From the NCBI GenBank assembly GCA_029204225.1, contig CM055098.1, positions 49,913,063-49,977,062 of the forward strand: a stretch of DNA of 64,000 bases, given 5' to 3'. The notes beneath the pieces were generated by a model. That model ran no database searches, was not told where the DNA came from, and saw nothing but the letters and a program-made list of their open reading frames with translations. Positions 20,545 to 31,470 of this stretch are shown here, in pieces; the stretch's first letter is position 1; each line of letters starts with the position of its first letter. The position numbers and the translations under genes were made by a program. The DNA is from Diphasiastrum complanatum (lineage: Eukaryota; Streptophyta; Lycopodiopsida; Lycopodiales; Lycopodiaceae).

Positions 20545-21478
20545 GATTAACTCCAACATTGGGCCTAAAGCTATTTCCACTACAACTTACATCCAAAATA
20601 GATGTTCGACTAAGGCCCTCTCAAGCAAAACACCCCATGAGGTTTGGACATGATCAAAGCCTTCATTGAAGAACCTATGAGTATTCGGTTGCATCACCTA
20701 TGCGTAGATCCTGAAGGAGACAAAGAAAAAATTTGACCTCCAAAGTCTAAAGACCATCTTGATTGGTTATACCTCCTCCGAGAATATCTATAAGCTGTAT
20801 AACCCCGATACCTAGTAGATTTTATTCAACATGAATATAGTCTTTATCGAGGATCAGTTCATCAACTTCAAAGACAAAGGTAAAGTTTCATGTGAACATT
20901 CGACACCTGCCACCGACATGACAATTCGATCCTCGGGCTCCATCGTGCCGACAATCGATCAACTATTCGACAACGAATTAGAAAAAAACGTTGTTACTCA
21001 GCAACAATCTAACCAAGGAATGGACTATCAGTCGACGTGACCTCCTTGAAGATCATGAACCGAGTGGGCACACAACCCACAAGGTATATTCTTGAGTCTG
21101 CTTGTCTTTTAATGCAGGAACCAACTATAGTCAAAGAGGAACTTAGCCAATCAGACTCCAATCTCTGGAGAGAAGCAATGGACAGATAGTATTCAATTCT
21201 GATAAAGAACCGAACATGGTCATTGGTCGAACTACTTGCCTACAACAATCTTATCAATTGCAAATGGGTCTTCAAGATTAAATACAAAGCTGACGGGAGT
21301 ATTGACCGAAGGAAGGCCCGACTAGTACCTAGAGGATTTTCTCATATCCCAAACATCGACTACAATGAGACTTTCAGTCCAGTAGTCAAAAACACTCATT
21401 GATCTGAGTTTTCTTATCTTTTACTGCTGCGGCTGACCTCGAAGTTGTTGGATTGCTATCCTCTCCATCTCCGTTCTC
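20545..21478 (+). pseudogene. Copia L integrase end and RT start
   Basis: The plus strand gives STKALSSKTPHEVW, ILIGYTSSENIYKLYNPDT and NIVFIEDQFINF (integrase C-terminal part), then an acidic linker (IDQLFDNELEKNVV) and an RT start: LINCKWVFKIKYKADGSI, RKARLVPRGFSHIP and YNETFSPVVK. Multiple stops and frameshifts. The catalytic RT box and everything after are missing. Orientation is opposite to copia K, so it is a separate insertion. Confidence 0.8.
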
Positions 21479-21683
21479 TGCTAATCTAGATCCATTCATT
21501 GAGCTGTTGTATATATTTGAACAGTTGCATACTCTACAAAAATACAAAAGAATTGTGAAGACATTTTGTTACAAAACAAGATACTCCACCAATCTTACCA
21601 ATGTAGAAAATTTAGCATCTATATATAAAATGAGATGCAAAATCTAATAGAACTTGATCAAACATGAATCAAAACATAAAGTA

Positions 21684-22085
21684 TTGTTGATGTCCATAGA
21701 AAATTAGCAAGATACTATATTTCACATGTGTGGATCCAAAAATAACAAATATAGATCATTCTACACATAGAATTGCAAGCAATCACAAGTATAGTGCACC
21801 AATGGATAGTAGAACCCAAGAGAACCATGTATAAGCATGAAATGAGATAGAGAAGAGAGAAGATATGTCTCTCCACGAGTTACATCCTTTTATAATAGGT
21901 CCAAACCCTATTTGGCCACTTGGCTTTCCCTCCAAAATGTAAACCCTACTATTTTGGGTCTAGATTCAATGTACTCAACATTTAAATGAATCTACTCAAA
22001 CTCGACTTCTAACTTTCTCACACTTTCAAAAAGTGTTTATTCAAATGAAATCTAGACTAATGAACTTTGAAAAGTCAAACTCTAA
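21684..22085 (-). repeat. Copia LTR-like segment
   Basis: The phrase GAAAATTAGCAAGATAC followed by CACATGTGTGG, and the later CTCTCCACGAGTTACATCC, resemble the solo LTR at 11655-12450 in the same orientation. Its ends are not sharply defined. No coding is seen. Confidence 0.45.
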
Positions 22086-22090
22086 GTCTA

Positions 22091-22145
22091 TGTTGGAGGG
22101 TTTGCGGATCCCAAGGCCACCCTAATCCCAGTTAATAAGTGAGAG
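22091..22145 (+). repeat. Truncated start of a family-B gypsy LTR
   Basis: TGTTGGAGGGTTTGCGGATC and AGTTAATAAGTGAGAG match the first 55 bases of the LTR at 24316. Similarity stops abruptly, so only the tip is left. Confidence 0.75.
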
Positions 22146-23175
22146 CCTTCCAAGTTCTGAAGGCAAGAGTGATAAAATCCATGTTGGTTCTCCTTGAGAA
22201 GGCTCTCTCATGAATACTCATTGCAGTAAGCAAAGGCTCCACAAGGGTCATCCACTAAGTGACCATGCTTGTGCTAGGAAGGATCATAATATCCGTTGCA
22301 GATGGGACATCACAATGGATAGTGTGACGAGGCGACTGAGACGTATCTGTGGAAGACACGATGGAAAAGAGCAAAAATCAAGAGTAATGAGCGCGAGAGT
22401 ATATCAAAAAACAGTATGGAAAGTTTTGAAGGCTTTGGTCGCTGGAAAAATTGGCAAGAGCTCTCCTAGCACAAGTGAGGAATGAAATCAAATTTTGCCC
22501 TTTTATAGGCTAATTTGGAGGGTCCATTAGACAATGTACTAGTTTGGCTATTCAGTCTTGAACCAAAATTTGTAGGCTTGTTCAGTACTGTGAAAATAGG
22601 CTACAAAAATCTCAACAAAGGTTTTTGGAGCTATGAACCTTCGCCCAAGAGGATCCTTCACCCAAGTACTGTCATAAATGCATATTTTTAGGATCTGAAC
22701 CTATAGTCGACCTAATTTTGGCATCTTGAGTCTATCTGGCATGTCGACGAAGGTTTCTGAGGAGATTAATGTGCTCGATGAAGGTTCCCAAAATGGCATA
22801 TTGATGATCATTTGCCTAATTCAAAAACAGGTACCAACTGGTGAAAAGAATGGTCGCCCAACTTAGTATGGGTATATCTGAGGTGGATCTTGCTTTTGAA
22901 AACTCGGCAAACAATTGTAAGCATAGTTTGTGCAAAAATTGACCAAAAAAATAATCTTCCAAGTCATTTTCCCATAAAGATCTAACTACTTTTTGATCTG
23001 ATGACATTTTTGACTTTTGCTCATCAGTCTTTCCTCATTTTTATTCATTTTTCTTGTCTTTTTTTTCATGCTGTCTTTTCCAAAATAGATTAACAATTAA
23101 GTAGTGAAAACAATAATTAGAAAAACAAATAAAAATAAAAAATCATTTGGATCATGTTGGTTGAATTGGCAGAGC
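22146..23175. other. No recognisable gene
   Basis: Short open frames (for example 22210-22485) resemble no known protein. A TATA-like CTTTTATAGGC lies at 22500-22510. GAAGGTTCCC/GAAGGTTTCT phrases recur around 22740-22790. Probably LTR or leader remnants of the flanking gypsy DNA. Confidence 0.35.
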
Positions 23176-23179
23176 AGGC

Positions 23180-24060
23180 TGTCAAAACTTGCGTAATCGG
23201 TTGCCATTCACGAGAGTATTAAAATATTTTCCGTCCAAGTGTTCAAGAATCACTGTTCCATAGTTCACAATTTCCTTCACTCTATACGGGCCTTCACCGG
23301 TAAACTTCGATTTTTTCTTGACCAGCTTGGTTTTATACATTAGGGCTAGATCGTCTTCTTTCAGATCCTTTTGTGTAATTGACGATTGTGCCATGCCTTA
23401 CGGCGGGCTTTCTCTGCTGTTAATGCATGAACTGCCATCAATCTTGATTCACACAATTTGTGCAAAGCTTCATAACGTAGTTGTAAAGACTTGTTATCAT
23501 TTAAATGCTCTGTTGCTACTATGCGTAAAATTCAATCGGCATGACAACATCTTGGCCATAACCAAGTTAAAAGGGTGTTTGATTGTACTACTCTTGTAAG
23601 CGAATGCCCATAATGTTGCATGTAGTTTATGTTCCCAATCAGACCAACTCGCTTCAATAGTTTTTGTCATAATAGTGTAGAGAATCTTATTAGAAGATTC
23701 ATCTTGGCCATTCTCTCTGGGATAATAATTCCCTCGAGGATTATATGGAGTACTAAATCTATGTATAACAAAAAAATCTTCCAGTAAACACTTTATTGTT
23801 TGATTAACAAAGTGTGTACCCCAGTCACTGACAATCTCGATCGGACATCCAAATCTAATAATAATATTTTCATAGGGAAACTTGGCCATAGATTTCGCAT
23901 CAGCAACTTTGACAACTTTGACTTCAACCCACTTGGTCATATAATCAGTTGCTACGATAATGTATCAGGCCTGAGATCCTCATGCAATAGGATGAATAGG
24001 ACCAACATAAGCCAATGGCCTCAGAGAATATCAAGGATCAGCTGCCGGTGGCTGGACTGT
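23180..24060 (-). pseudogene. Gypsy integrase (family B), core and C-terminal domain
   Basis: On the minus strand: VGPIHPIA then YIIVATDYMTKWVEVKVV (first catalytic Asp in ATDY), RFGCPIEIVSDWGTHFVNQ (second Asp, with Trp where Arg is usual), and GQDESSNKILYTI (catalytic Glu; GQAES in relatives). YNPRGNYYPRENGQ holds extra residues. The C-terminal domain at 23182-23394 reads LKEDDLALMYKTKL and KFTGEGPYRVKEI. A frame break lies between core and tail and stops occur before the first Asp. Upstream RT and RNase H are absent. Confidence 0.85.
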
Positions 24061-24296
24061 ATTTTTGCGCAGCAATGATGGGAGGCTCATAGGAATCTCG
24101 ATTCACATCCTGGACAACTTCAAAATGGATTGCCGGAGCCCATCGTTGTTTTTTGCCACATAATTTGGATTTTAACACTGTCCGACTCAATTTTATGGAG
24201 AAGGTACAGTATCATTTAATAAAGATTCGTCGCGAAGCAAATAAAAGCCCACAATAACTGCATCTCTGCATCTCACAGGTGTCGTGGGACCACCAC

Positions 24297-24315
24297 CAAT
24301 TTCGGTGGGGGATAT
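24297..24315 (+). other. Polypurine-like tract before the family-B LTR
   Basis: TTTCGGTGGGGGATAT lies directly before the TGTTGGAGG LTR start, the place of a plus-strand primer. Confidence 0.5.
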
Positions 24316-25275
24316 TGTTGGAGGGTTTGCGGACCCCAAGGCAACCCTAACCCTAGTTAATAAGTGAGAGGAATTTGGCACCCTATGTGTGTAAGCTCAA
24401 CCCGATGATCACATAGTTATTTGATTAATTAGAAAGTCAATAAAAGGACTTTAGGCCTTTTTGTGGGACTTTTAATGTCGCAGGGCCTAAATGTCAAGTT
24501 AGTGAATAAATTTGGATTTCCCTCCAATTTGGATGGTTCTCACTCTTTTTTAAATTTGAATAATTAGGGATGCAGAAATGTACCACTAGGATTCAGAGGC
24601 CAGGGTCCTCCTCTCTACTATAAAAAGGGACCAACTCAAGTTCCTACACATGTTTCATTTCTTCATTTCAATAAAGCAGATTGGTTCTCTTGTGAAATGG
24701 ATTGATGAATGTCCTTGCTCTCTATCACTTTTCTTCCATCTCTCATGCTTTGTTTGTGTTTTGCTAATTGTTGGATTTGATTCATTAGAGGCCCTTTTTG
24801 AACTCGTCCTTGCCTTAATATGTTTGATAATCTGGATTAATTAACTTGCTAATAGTCCTATGTGGCAGTTCACCTTAGGTTTAGCTTGAGTTAAAACCTA
24901 GTCACATAGGTTGCACTTGAACCTAGTATATTAAATGAATAAAGAATTAAATTCAATGTTTGTAACAATATTAATTTATTTTTAAATTTGTGAAGGACTA
25001 CAAACGTTATTGGGATTGCATGCTATTATGCTTTCTATGAGGGAGAAACTAGGGAAAGAGAGAAAGAGTAAGCTATCTTATTGTGGATCTAGTGTTAGTG
25101 GATGTAGTGTTAATGAATGTTAGAGTTAGATGTGAATCTTCCATTCATGCTGAAATCTGCACTATACTATCGCTCTCATGGGAACGAATCTATGTGTGAC
25201 AACTTACTTCATCTCTTTGATGCTAGATTGATTAGATCTTGGGTTGAGGTTAGGCAAGGAAAGAAGCCCACTACA
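24316..25275 (+). repeat. Gypsy family-B LTR, plus orientation
   Basis: Begins TGTTGGAGGG and ends CCCACTACA, 5 bp before a primer-binding site. A TATA box (CTATAAAAAGGGACC) lies at 24618-24632, with the likely transcript start just beyond. Reverse-complement copies lie at 25305-25745 and 27433-27795. About 230 bp of this LTR (24775-25005) is absent from the 25305 copy. The full length of 960 bp makes it the most complete copy here. Confidence 0.85.
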
Positions 25276-25279
25276 ATTT

Positions 25280-25297
25280 TGGCGCCATTGCCGAGGA
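25280..25297 (+). other. Gypsy primer-binding site (plus strand)
   Basis: TGGCGCCATTGCCGAGGA, two changes from the Athila/Tat-type site; it follows the LTR end by 4 bp. Confidence 0.88.
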
Positions 25298-25304
25298 TCT
25301 AACT

Positions 25305-25745
25305 CACCCTAAGCATTAACACTACATCCACTAACACTAGATCCACAACAAGGTAGCTTACTCTCTCTCTCTCTCTCTCCATTTCTCCCTCATAGAAAGT
25401 ATAATAACATGCAATCCCAATAACAATTTAATCCACAATCAGCAAAACACAAATAAAGCATGAGAGATGGAAGAAAAGTGATAGAGAGAAAGGACATTCA
25501 TTAATCCATTTCACAAGAGAACCAATCTGCTTTATTGAAATGAAGAAATGAAACATGTGTAGGAACTCGAGTTGGTCCCTTTTTATAGTAGAGAGGAGGA
25601 CCCTAGCCTCTGAATCCTATTGGTCCATTTCTGCCTCCCTAATTATTCAAATTTAGAAAAGAGTGGGAACTATCCAAATTGGAGGGAAACCCAACTTCAT
25701 TCACTAACTTGACATTTAGGCCCTGCGACATTAAAAGTCTCGTTA
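25305..25745 (-). repeat. Inverted partial copy of the family-B LTR
   Basis: Reverse complement of parts of 24475-25110: the plus strand reads GCTTTATTGAAATGAAGAAA and CTTTTTATAGTAGAGAGGAG, mirror images of the plus LTR. Together with 24316-25275 it forms a long imperfect inverted repeat around the primer site. A short (TC)n run lies near 25361-25380. It lacks both LTR ends. Confidence 0.85.
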
Positions 25746-25754
25746 CAAATGATT

Positions 25755-26120
25755 TGCATTGGACCAATGACGACTACCTCCTAGAAGCCATTACTGAGCC
25801 TACCATATATACACGCCGTTGCTCAGCTCCTTAACAATTTCCTGATGGTTGGCAACCTCATGAAAGTTCGTATTACTTCTCAGATATTGCATAGGATAGT
25901 TGAGTCATATGTCAAGATAGCCAAGGCCCCTCTAGAACCATATAACTGGTCCAAGACCATTTTTGGAGAGCTCGAACGAGCCATTAAGAGCAATACCAAG
26001 CAGCAATTTATTGTTGGCTCCTTATTCTCTCTCCTAGCAGCCTCCCACCTTGAAAATAAAATCCATGGGTTTTGTTTGGATTCTATGCTTTCTATTTATG
26101 AAGAAGCACCGGCCGAATAA
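25755..26120 (+). pseudogene. Fragment of a gypsy-type extra ORF (uncertain)
   Basis: An open frame at 25845-26120 reads YNWSKTIFGELERAIKSNTK and FIVGSLFSLLAASHLENKI. Before it, another frame gives NDLHWTNDDYLLEAITEP. The composition is protein-like, with a W-S-x-x-I-F...L...I-K pattern reminiscent of the extra ORF carried by some Tat/Athila elements. It follows a family-B LTR fragment. A firm family assignment is not possible by eye. Confidence 0.4.
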
Positions 26121-26158
26121 TCTCAACAGGCCTCCAGCTCACATAGTCGACATCGTCA

Positions 26159-27008
26159 TGTTAAAATATCACTTTCAACTTGATGTACCTTGTAGATCTC
26201 AAGTTAATTGATCTTGATAGGATCTCACACATGTGGAGTCTGTTCCCACATGTGAAAGAATGTACATAAGTCACTTTTATAAAGTTAGATTGATTTTAGC
26301 TTGATCTACACGAGTGTGAAATTGACCTTTGAGTAGAATCTTGAAAATGGTCAAATTGGTCAAACTTTATGTAAATAGATTGGACATCCATGTGAATGAG
26401 TTATTACTCACACATGTCAAGATACCATTACCACATGTGGATAAGCTTCTAGATGATAAGATAAGAAGATTCCATTAGATTCTATTTTATAGAGAATATT
26501 CCTATAGATGTGGAAGACTAGCTTTTTGTTTTCTAGCCAAAGAGAATAGTCAACTTTGGGAAATGAGCACATATGGCCCCCATTGGTCAATCTGGATGAC
26601 TAGGCACTCTTCACACGTGTGAAGGCTTGCTGGACAGTTTACAGCTCGTGGATGTACTTGATCTATAAAGGGATCAACCAAATCAATGAGAAGTTAATGT
26701 GACATTGGCAAATTCTAGTCTTGCTTGTATTTTCTACATTTGTCTTAAGTTTTATGATTGAAATGAATTTGTAAGCTTGTGTACTTTACTCTCTGTAAAC
26801 AGGCCGCACTGGTACTGTCCTCCACACGTGTGAGGCCACTCATCCATGTTTTTAATCATTTGATCCATTGCTCATGCTTAAATCATAGTGTAAAGCATCT
26901 ATCAAGATCTAACACCTAGAACTTGATAGATCTTTGGATTAAGCAATTAATAACTCTTAATGATTGATAAGTACAATTATATTTGTTCTTTTTCTCTGAA
27001 AATTGACA
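26159..27008 (+). repeat. 5' LTR of copia N (relative of copia M)
   Basis: It starts TGTTAAAATATCAC and ends AAAATTGACA, immediately before a primer site. Its length (850 bp) and content match the copia M LTR (862 bp): CACATGTGGAGTCTGTTCCC, GAATATTCCTATAG, CTTCACACGTGTGAAG and a TATA-like GATCTATAAAGGGATC at 26661-26676. Two perfect CACACGTGTG palindromes lie at 26612 and 26823. It is more diverged than the M LTRs are from each other. Confidence 0.9.
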
Positions 27009-27021
27009 TGGTATCAGAGCC
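27009..27021 (+). other. Primer-binding site of copia N
   Basis: TGGTATCAGAGCC, a perfect initiator-Met tRNA complement, directly after the LTR. Confidence 0.95.
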
Positions 27022-27395
27022 AAGTCTAAGAGTGATCTAAATGATTAATAGTACTTGTGAAATCATTGACAATGTGTTGTTTTTGAGTTTTACTTGAGAG
27101 GGCAAGTTCAAGGAGAGATGTATCATCATTATTTTTGGTCAAGATCAATTTGTGGGCTGCTGAAGTACTGTCCACATGTGTGAAACTATATAGCAACCTT
27201 CAAATTGACTTCCATTAGTGTTTTTGATCCAAAAATGTGCATATTAGTCCAAAATTCAAGGTTTTTAGTGTATTGTCTAGATCTAGGTTCAATCTATTGA
27301 ATGCTAATGATCAAATAGTGATTTGAGTCATTGAATCAATTCATTTTGAAGCATTAGATTATATCTTTAAGGTTGATTTGTTCAGAGCAAACTAA
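27022..27395 (+). other. Copia N leader, truncated before gag
   Basis: It shares phrases with the copia M leader (reverse strand of 56821-57075), such as the GTACTGTCCACATGTGTGAAAC region. The leader ends at about 27395, where the reverse family-B primer site begins. No gag or pol follows. Confidence 0.6.
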
Positions 27396-27410
27396 AAAAT
27401 TGGCGTAGCT

Positions 27411-27428
27411 CCCCGGCAACGGCGCCAA
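27411..27428 (-). other. Gypsy primer-binding site (minus strand)
   Basis: The plus strand reads TCCCCGGCAACGGCGCCA, the exact reverse complement of the Athila/Tat-type site TGGCGCCGTTGCCGGGGA. Confidence 0.93.
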
Positions 27429-27432
27429 GATT

Positions 27433-27795
27433 GTAGTGGGTTGCTTCCTTGCCTATCCTCAACCCAAGACCTAATTAATCTAGCATCAAGGAGATGAAGT
27501 TAGTTGTCACGCATAGATTCGTTCCCATGAGAACGATAGCACCCTAATTATTCAAATTTAATAAAGAGTGGGAACCATCCAAAATTGGAGGGAAACCCGA
27601 CTTTATTCACTAACTTGACATTTAGGCCCTGCAACATTAAAAGTCCCGCAAAAAGACCTAAAGTTCTTTTATTGACTTCTAATTAATCAAATAACTATGT
27701 AATCATCGGGTTGGACTTACACACGCAAGGTGCCAAATCCCTCTCACTTATTAACTAGGGTTAGGGTTGCCTTGGGATGCGCAAATCCTCCAACA
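27433..27795 (-). repeat. Gypsy family-B LTR with internal deletion, minus orientation
   Basis: Reverse complement of both ends of the 24316-25275 LTR: on the minus strand it begins TGTTGGAGGATTTGCG and ends CAACCCACTACA, followed by the primer site. About 600 bp of the middle, including the TATA box, is missing. Only 363 bp remains. Confidence 0.88.
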
Positions 27796-28605
27796 ATAAT
27801 TTATTTAGATTGAATGTATGAAAATACAAGTCAGATGATGTTGTTGAGTACAAAACCGTGTGCTTGGCAAAGCTAACTACAATATGTAATAGCTATGAGG
27901 TTATTTTGACAATTAGTTTGAAAGGAAATAACTATGTCTGTCTTTGATGAGCTTTCAATGCGGCATCTATGTGCACTTGAGCGTATATGGAATCAACTTA
28001 TCTCGTTTGGCATCAATTAGCTTATATTGGCATACATGTATAGTTAATAGATTACAATAATCAACTACATATAATTTACATTTGTGCAGATGTATGTATA
28101 AGAGGATGACATGGAGCCGTTGCGTCGTTTGGAATATATCATGGTGTTAGTGGATTCCAGAGAATCCCCAGATGTCGAGCCAAGATGAAGGCATAGATTA
28201 TCTCTCACCTATGACCGAGGAGGTCTCAGAAGGAGGAGAGCAGAAGAAGCTGAGAGTCGAGCATGAGAGCCGAGAAATTACTAGCTAGGACGATAGTGAA
28301 TTATCTATGTGAGCCTACATGGTGTATCCCAGAGAAGGAACGACCATGTAGGAGCTAGTAATATTTGCTAGGCTTTGTAAAACAACCGCACCCAGTCACC
28401 TACATCCAACTGCAACAAACTGTATCCAATCGTAATAGACCGCACTCAACTGTTCCACTTGCATTCAACCGAAAACTGGTCACAGTCCAATCGCACCCAC
28501 CATGGAACCGTAGCAACCGTATTCTGAACAATGAATCCAACGAGTTAAGTTACCAAAGAGTACAAGAGGCCTATTTCCACAATCCTAAGGTACTCTAGCG
28601 TTGTT
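27796..28605 (+). other. Repeat-derived DNA upstream of gypsy D
   Basis: 27812-27990 matches 460-600. The segment 28120-28345 (GATTCCAGAGAATCCCC, GACCGAGGAGGTCTCAGAAG, GAGAGCCGAGAAATTACTAG) is present in reverse complement inside the solo LTR at 30655-30800, so it is part of a related LTR. 28380-28520 has quasi-repeats of CAACCGCA/CAACTGCA/CAATCGTA type. No gene. Confidence 0.5.
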
Positions 28606-29664
28606 ATGGATCGTCCTTACGATCCGAATTCCACAGAGGACTATCCACCAGAGATGGTCTCCCCATCCACCGAACAGGCCCGATTTAATAGATATTCCAG
28701 GATGAAATCCCAAGTCCAAGAGCCATCCACCAACCCATTCGACAGATGAGAACCCATGCATTTTGAAGCTCCATATGATCGACCACATTTTCATGCTGTC
28801 AAATCAAAATAATTTTCCACGTACTCAAAAACGTACTCCAAAGCTAGATCTACCTAAGTATGACGGTAACACAGATCCTCAAAGATTTCTTCAAGTCTTT
28901 GAGAATGCATGGGATGTCTATGGTGAGACATCACCAGACGCCATAGTACAGCTCTTCTCGATGACCATGACCGATCGAGCACAAGAATGGTTTTTTAACC
29001 TTGATTGTGAAGATAAACGTGACTAATCACTCTTGAAGGAGGCATTTATCAAACACTTCAAGCCATTTCGCTTGATTGAAAGTCCTTTTGTCAAGCTCAG
29101 TAACATCAAAATGACAAAAGACGAGAAAGTACATGACTACATTGAACGATTTAAAAGATTAAAAAGTCAGGTACAAGAGCAACCCACTGAGTCTATGCTC
29201 ATAATTTGGTTCCTCGTTGGACTCCCATGATAGATACGATGTGAGCTTCGCTCCAATGATGAATACACATTATTGAAACAAGCCGTGTTTGATGCCATTC
29301 AGGAAGAAGACAAGGGTTCAAATGTAGATGAGCCACGTGAACGGAGAGCACATTGTGTTGTCCAAGAAGCTCGACCAAATGAGGAAACACGAGAAGACTT
29401 GTGGAAAGCACAGATGGAGTTGCTTAACCAGCAACACCAACAACAGATGGAGAAACTCATGAAAATGTTTCAAAACACTCTTAAGTCTATCCAGAGTTCG
29501 ATGCCAGGTCAGTTACCCACTGGCCAAATCCACCATACACGAGAGAACACATGGTGCCCTCATTGTCGAGGTGCACACACTAGCAATGAATGCCCTTCAT
29601 ACCAGCTAGTCCCAGATACTTCATTGATCAAATGTGACATCTGTGACTTTATGGAGCATGCATT
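28606..29664 (+). pseudogene. Gypsy D gag, first part
   Basis: An ATG at 28606 opens MDRPYDPNSTEDYPPEMVSP; two stops and a frameshift near 28800 follow. The capsid-like part then reads PKLDLPKYDGNTDPQRFLQV, WFFNLDCEDKRD, KEAFIKHFKPFRLIESPFVK and KVHDYIERFKRLKSQV. This is the retrotransposon Gag domain that forms the particle shell. Near the end is CPHCRGAHTSNEC, a near zinc knuckle (CX2CX3HX4C, one residue short of the canonical form). Stops at 29024, 29228 and 29231. The frame runs into a solo LTR at 29665 and resumes at 30830. Confidence 0.85.
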
Positions 29665-30829
29665 TGTTGTCAGATATTCTGCTCTAGAGGATTTGTTTAC
29701 TACAATTCTTTTACTTCTTGCTTACAACTTCTACGGCTTGGTATTCTGTCTGTTACCAGGCTTCATGGCATTCAATAGAAGTCTTCTTGATCTTACAATG
29801 CCAAACCAGACAGAAGGGACAGATTCTCGTTGTAGTATATTTTTTGTCCTACTTGTCAGAGGACTACTCAGGGTCGTCTCTCTTGAACGCACTTACATTT
29901 ATACATAGATACAAGCCAAGAATGCTCATTCATAGATCAGAGTGCAGCCCAAATGAACATTCAGCAGATTCTACAGTTATCTACTCCTAAAAACGAACTG
30001 AATCAGAGCCTACGCATTACTAAACTGAACTACACTTGCATAAATTGACAAAACAGAAACCAAGAACTAATCTACAGCATGTTAGAAGTCCAAGAATCAA
30101 GAAACCAGCCAGTCTATTGATTCTTGGACATCCCAAGAACATCAAGAACTGGACTATAAAGAGATATGCAAGAACTACACCACAGATCCAACCTATTTAG
30201 TTTACCTAAATGCTGGTTCCCACATTAATCCACAAACAAGAAAAGAAGCTAATCCACTCTACGAAAGCAGCAAATCTAATCCACTCTACAGTCCATAACC
30301 ACACACAAAAGGAGGGAAGGGCAAGATCATAAATGCATCACTCAAGAAACAAGCATGATCAAGGAGCTCAATGGATGCACCAAACTCGTGACGGCTCTTC
30401 TCATTTCAGCATGGAGTTGATACAATTCACAAAAAGCTCCTCTTCACAAAGAGAGAGTCTCTTAAATAAGCAAGAGAGCTCCTTAGGTGGCATCCTAGTG
30501 GAATTTCTACATTTCACAAATTACAAGTGGAATAATGCTCTTCACGAGAGGTCACCATCAAAAGGTGGCTCACTCTACTTTCTTTAAGAGGGGTCTACTT
30601 GCATTTATTACATTTGCTTAGAAATACTAGTTTCTACATGGCCATTCCATCTTCCGGGATTCACCATGAGGCTTACATAGTTCTTGCATGTCTTTCCTAG
30701 CTAGTATTTCTGGGCTCTCAGTCTTCGTTAGTCTCGTCTTCTCAGAGACCTCCTCGGTCTAGGGTGAGAGGTGCTCTTGAGTTTCTCTATCTGAGTATCT
30801 TGGGGATTCGTCAGAATCAGCCAACAACA
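29665..30829 (-). mobile_element. Solo LTR inserted in gypsy D gag
   Basis: It begins TGTTGTCAGA and ends CCAACAACA, inverted TGTTG/CAACA termini. The flanks are GCATT and TCATT, a target duplication with one change. At 1165 bp plus the duplicated 5 bp it adds a multiple of three, and the Gag frame happens to continue beyond it. It carries, in reverse complement, the block at 28120-28345, which suggests a related LTR upstream. No internal genes, hence a solo LTR. Orientation is not certain. Confidence 0.8.
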
Positions 30830-31470
30830 TCATTTTATTGCTATTATAACTCGAGGAACCAATGTCACAACCAGTCAGGGGGTCATTATCAACCTCCTCG
30901 ACAACTGTTTGTTTCACAGAACCAACACACGCACTACCAATTACGAAACAACCAAGTCCATATCCAAGAGTTGCCCAAACAACCTCGACATGAATCTCAA
31001 CCACAACTGGCACTCTTAGGATCACCTCCAAGAGGACAAACTGATCTAGGAGCACAAAAACATAGGCATCCTCGAGAGTTTGCACAAGCACATATGGTAG
31101 AAAACTCCTACGATCACTCAGATAATCACGATACAACACTTCCATCATCTACCTCTCAACTATATCAAATCGACAACTCATGCTCATGCAAACGAGACGA
31201 GTATTCCACACCACCAGAAAATCCAGCACAACTAGCTATCCAAGATGGTTATGCTATCGCCACAGGACCAATGAGAAACCACTGCTTTATTTGTGTTGAA
31301 ATGGGACATTTCATAGTTGACTATAAATTTAAAAACCAATACCATGCGGAATGTCTGGACTATGTTCGCAAACACAGTTTCAAGGATTGTCCTAAACAAC
31401 CTAATATGATTATTCCAGCACGTCATATATCATCCAAACCTGTTAGAGTTCTAACTAAAGCATAACGCCA
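30830..31470 (+). pseudogene. Gypsy D gag, second part
   Basis: It continues in the same frame as the first part: NSRNQCHNQSGGHYQPPRQL, then a Gln/His/Pro-rich stretch and CFICVEMGHFIVDYKFKN, a decayed knuckle in which the last Cys is Tyr. It ends in TAA at 31463-31465; further codons of the same frame (a QQQEQQQNN run) lead into the protease region, so Gag and Pol were one frame. Nucleic-acid binding is the expected role of this part. Confidence 0.8.

Noticed and set aside
27009-27021. tRNA-like sequence (initiator-Met 3' end), here and at the other primer sites
   Set aside because: Only 10-18 bases match the tRNA end and each site abuts an LTR; these are primer-binding sites, not tRNA genes.
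29665-29990. Continuation of the gypsy D Gag frame into a hydrophobic tail
   Set aside because: This part lies inside the solo LTR (TGTTGTCAGA start), so it is not Gag.
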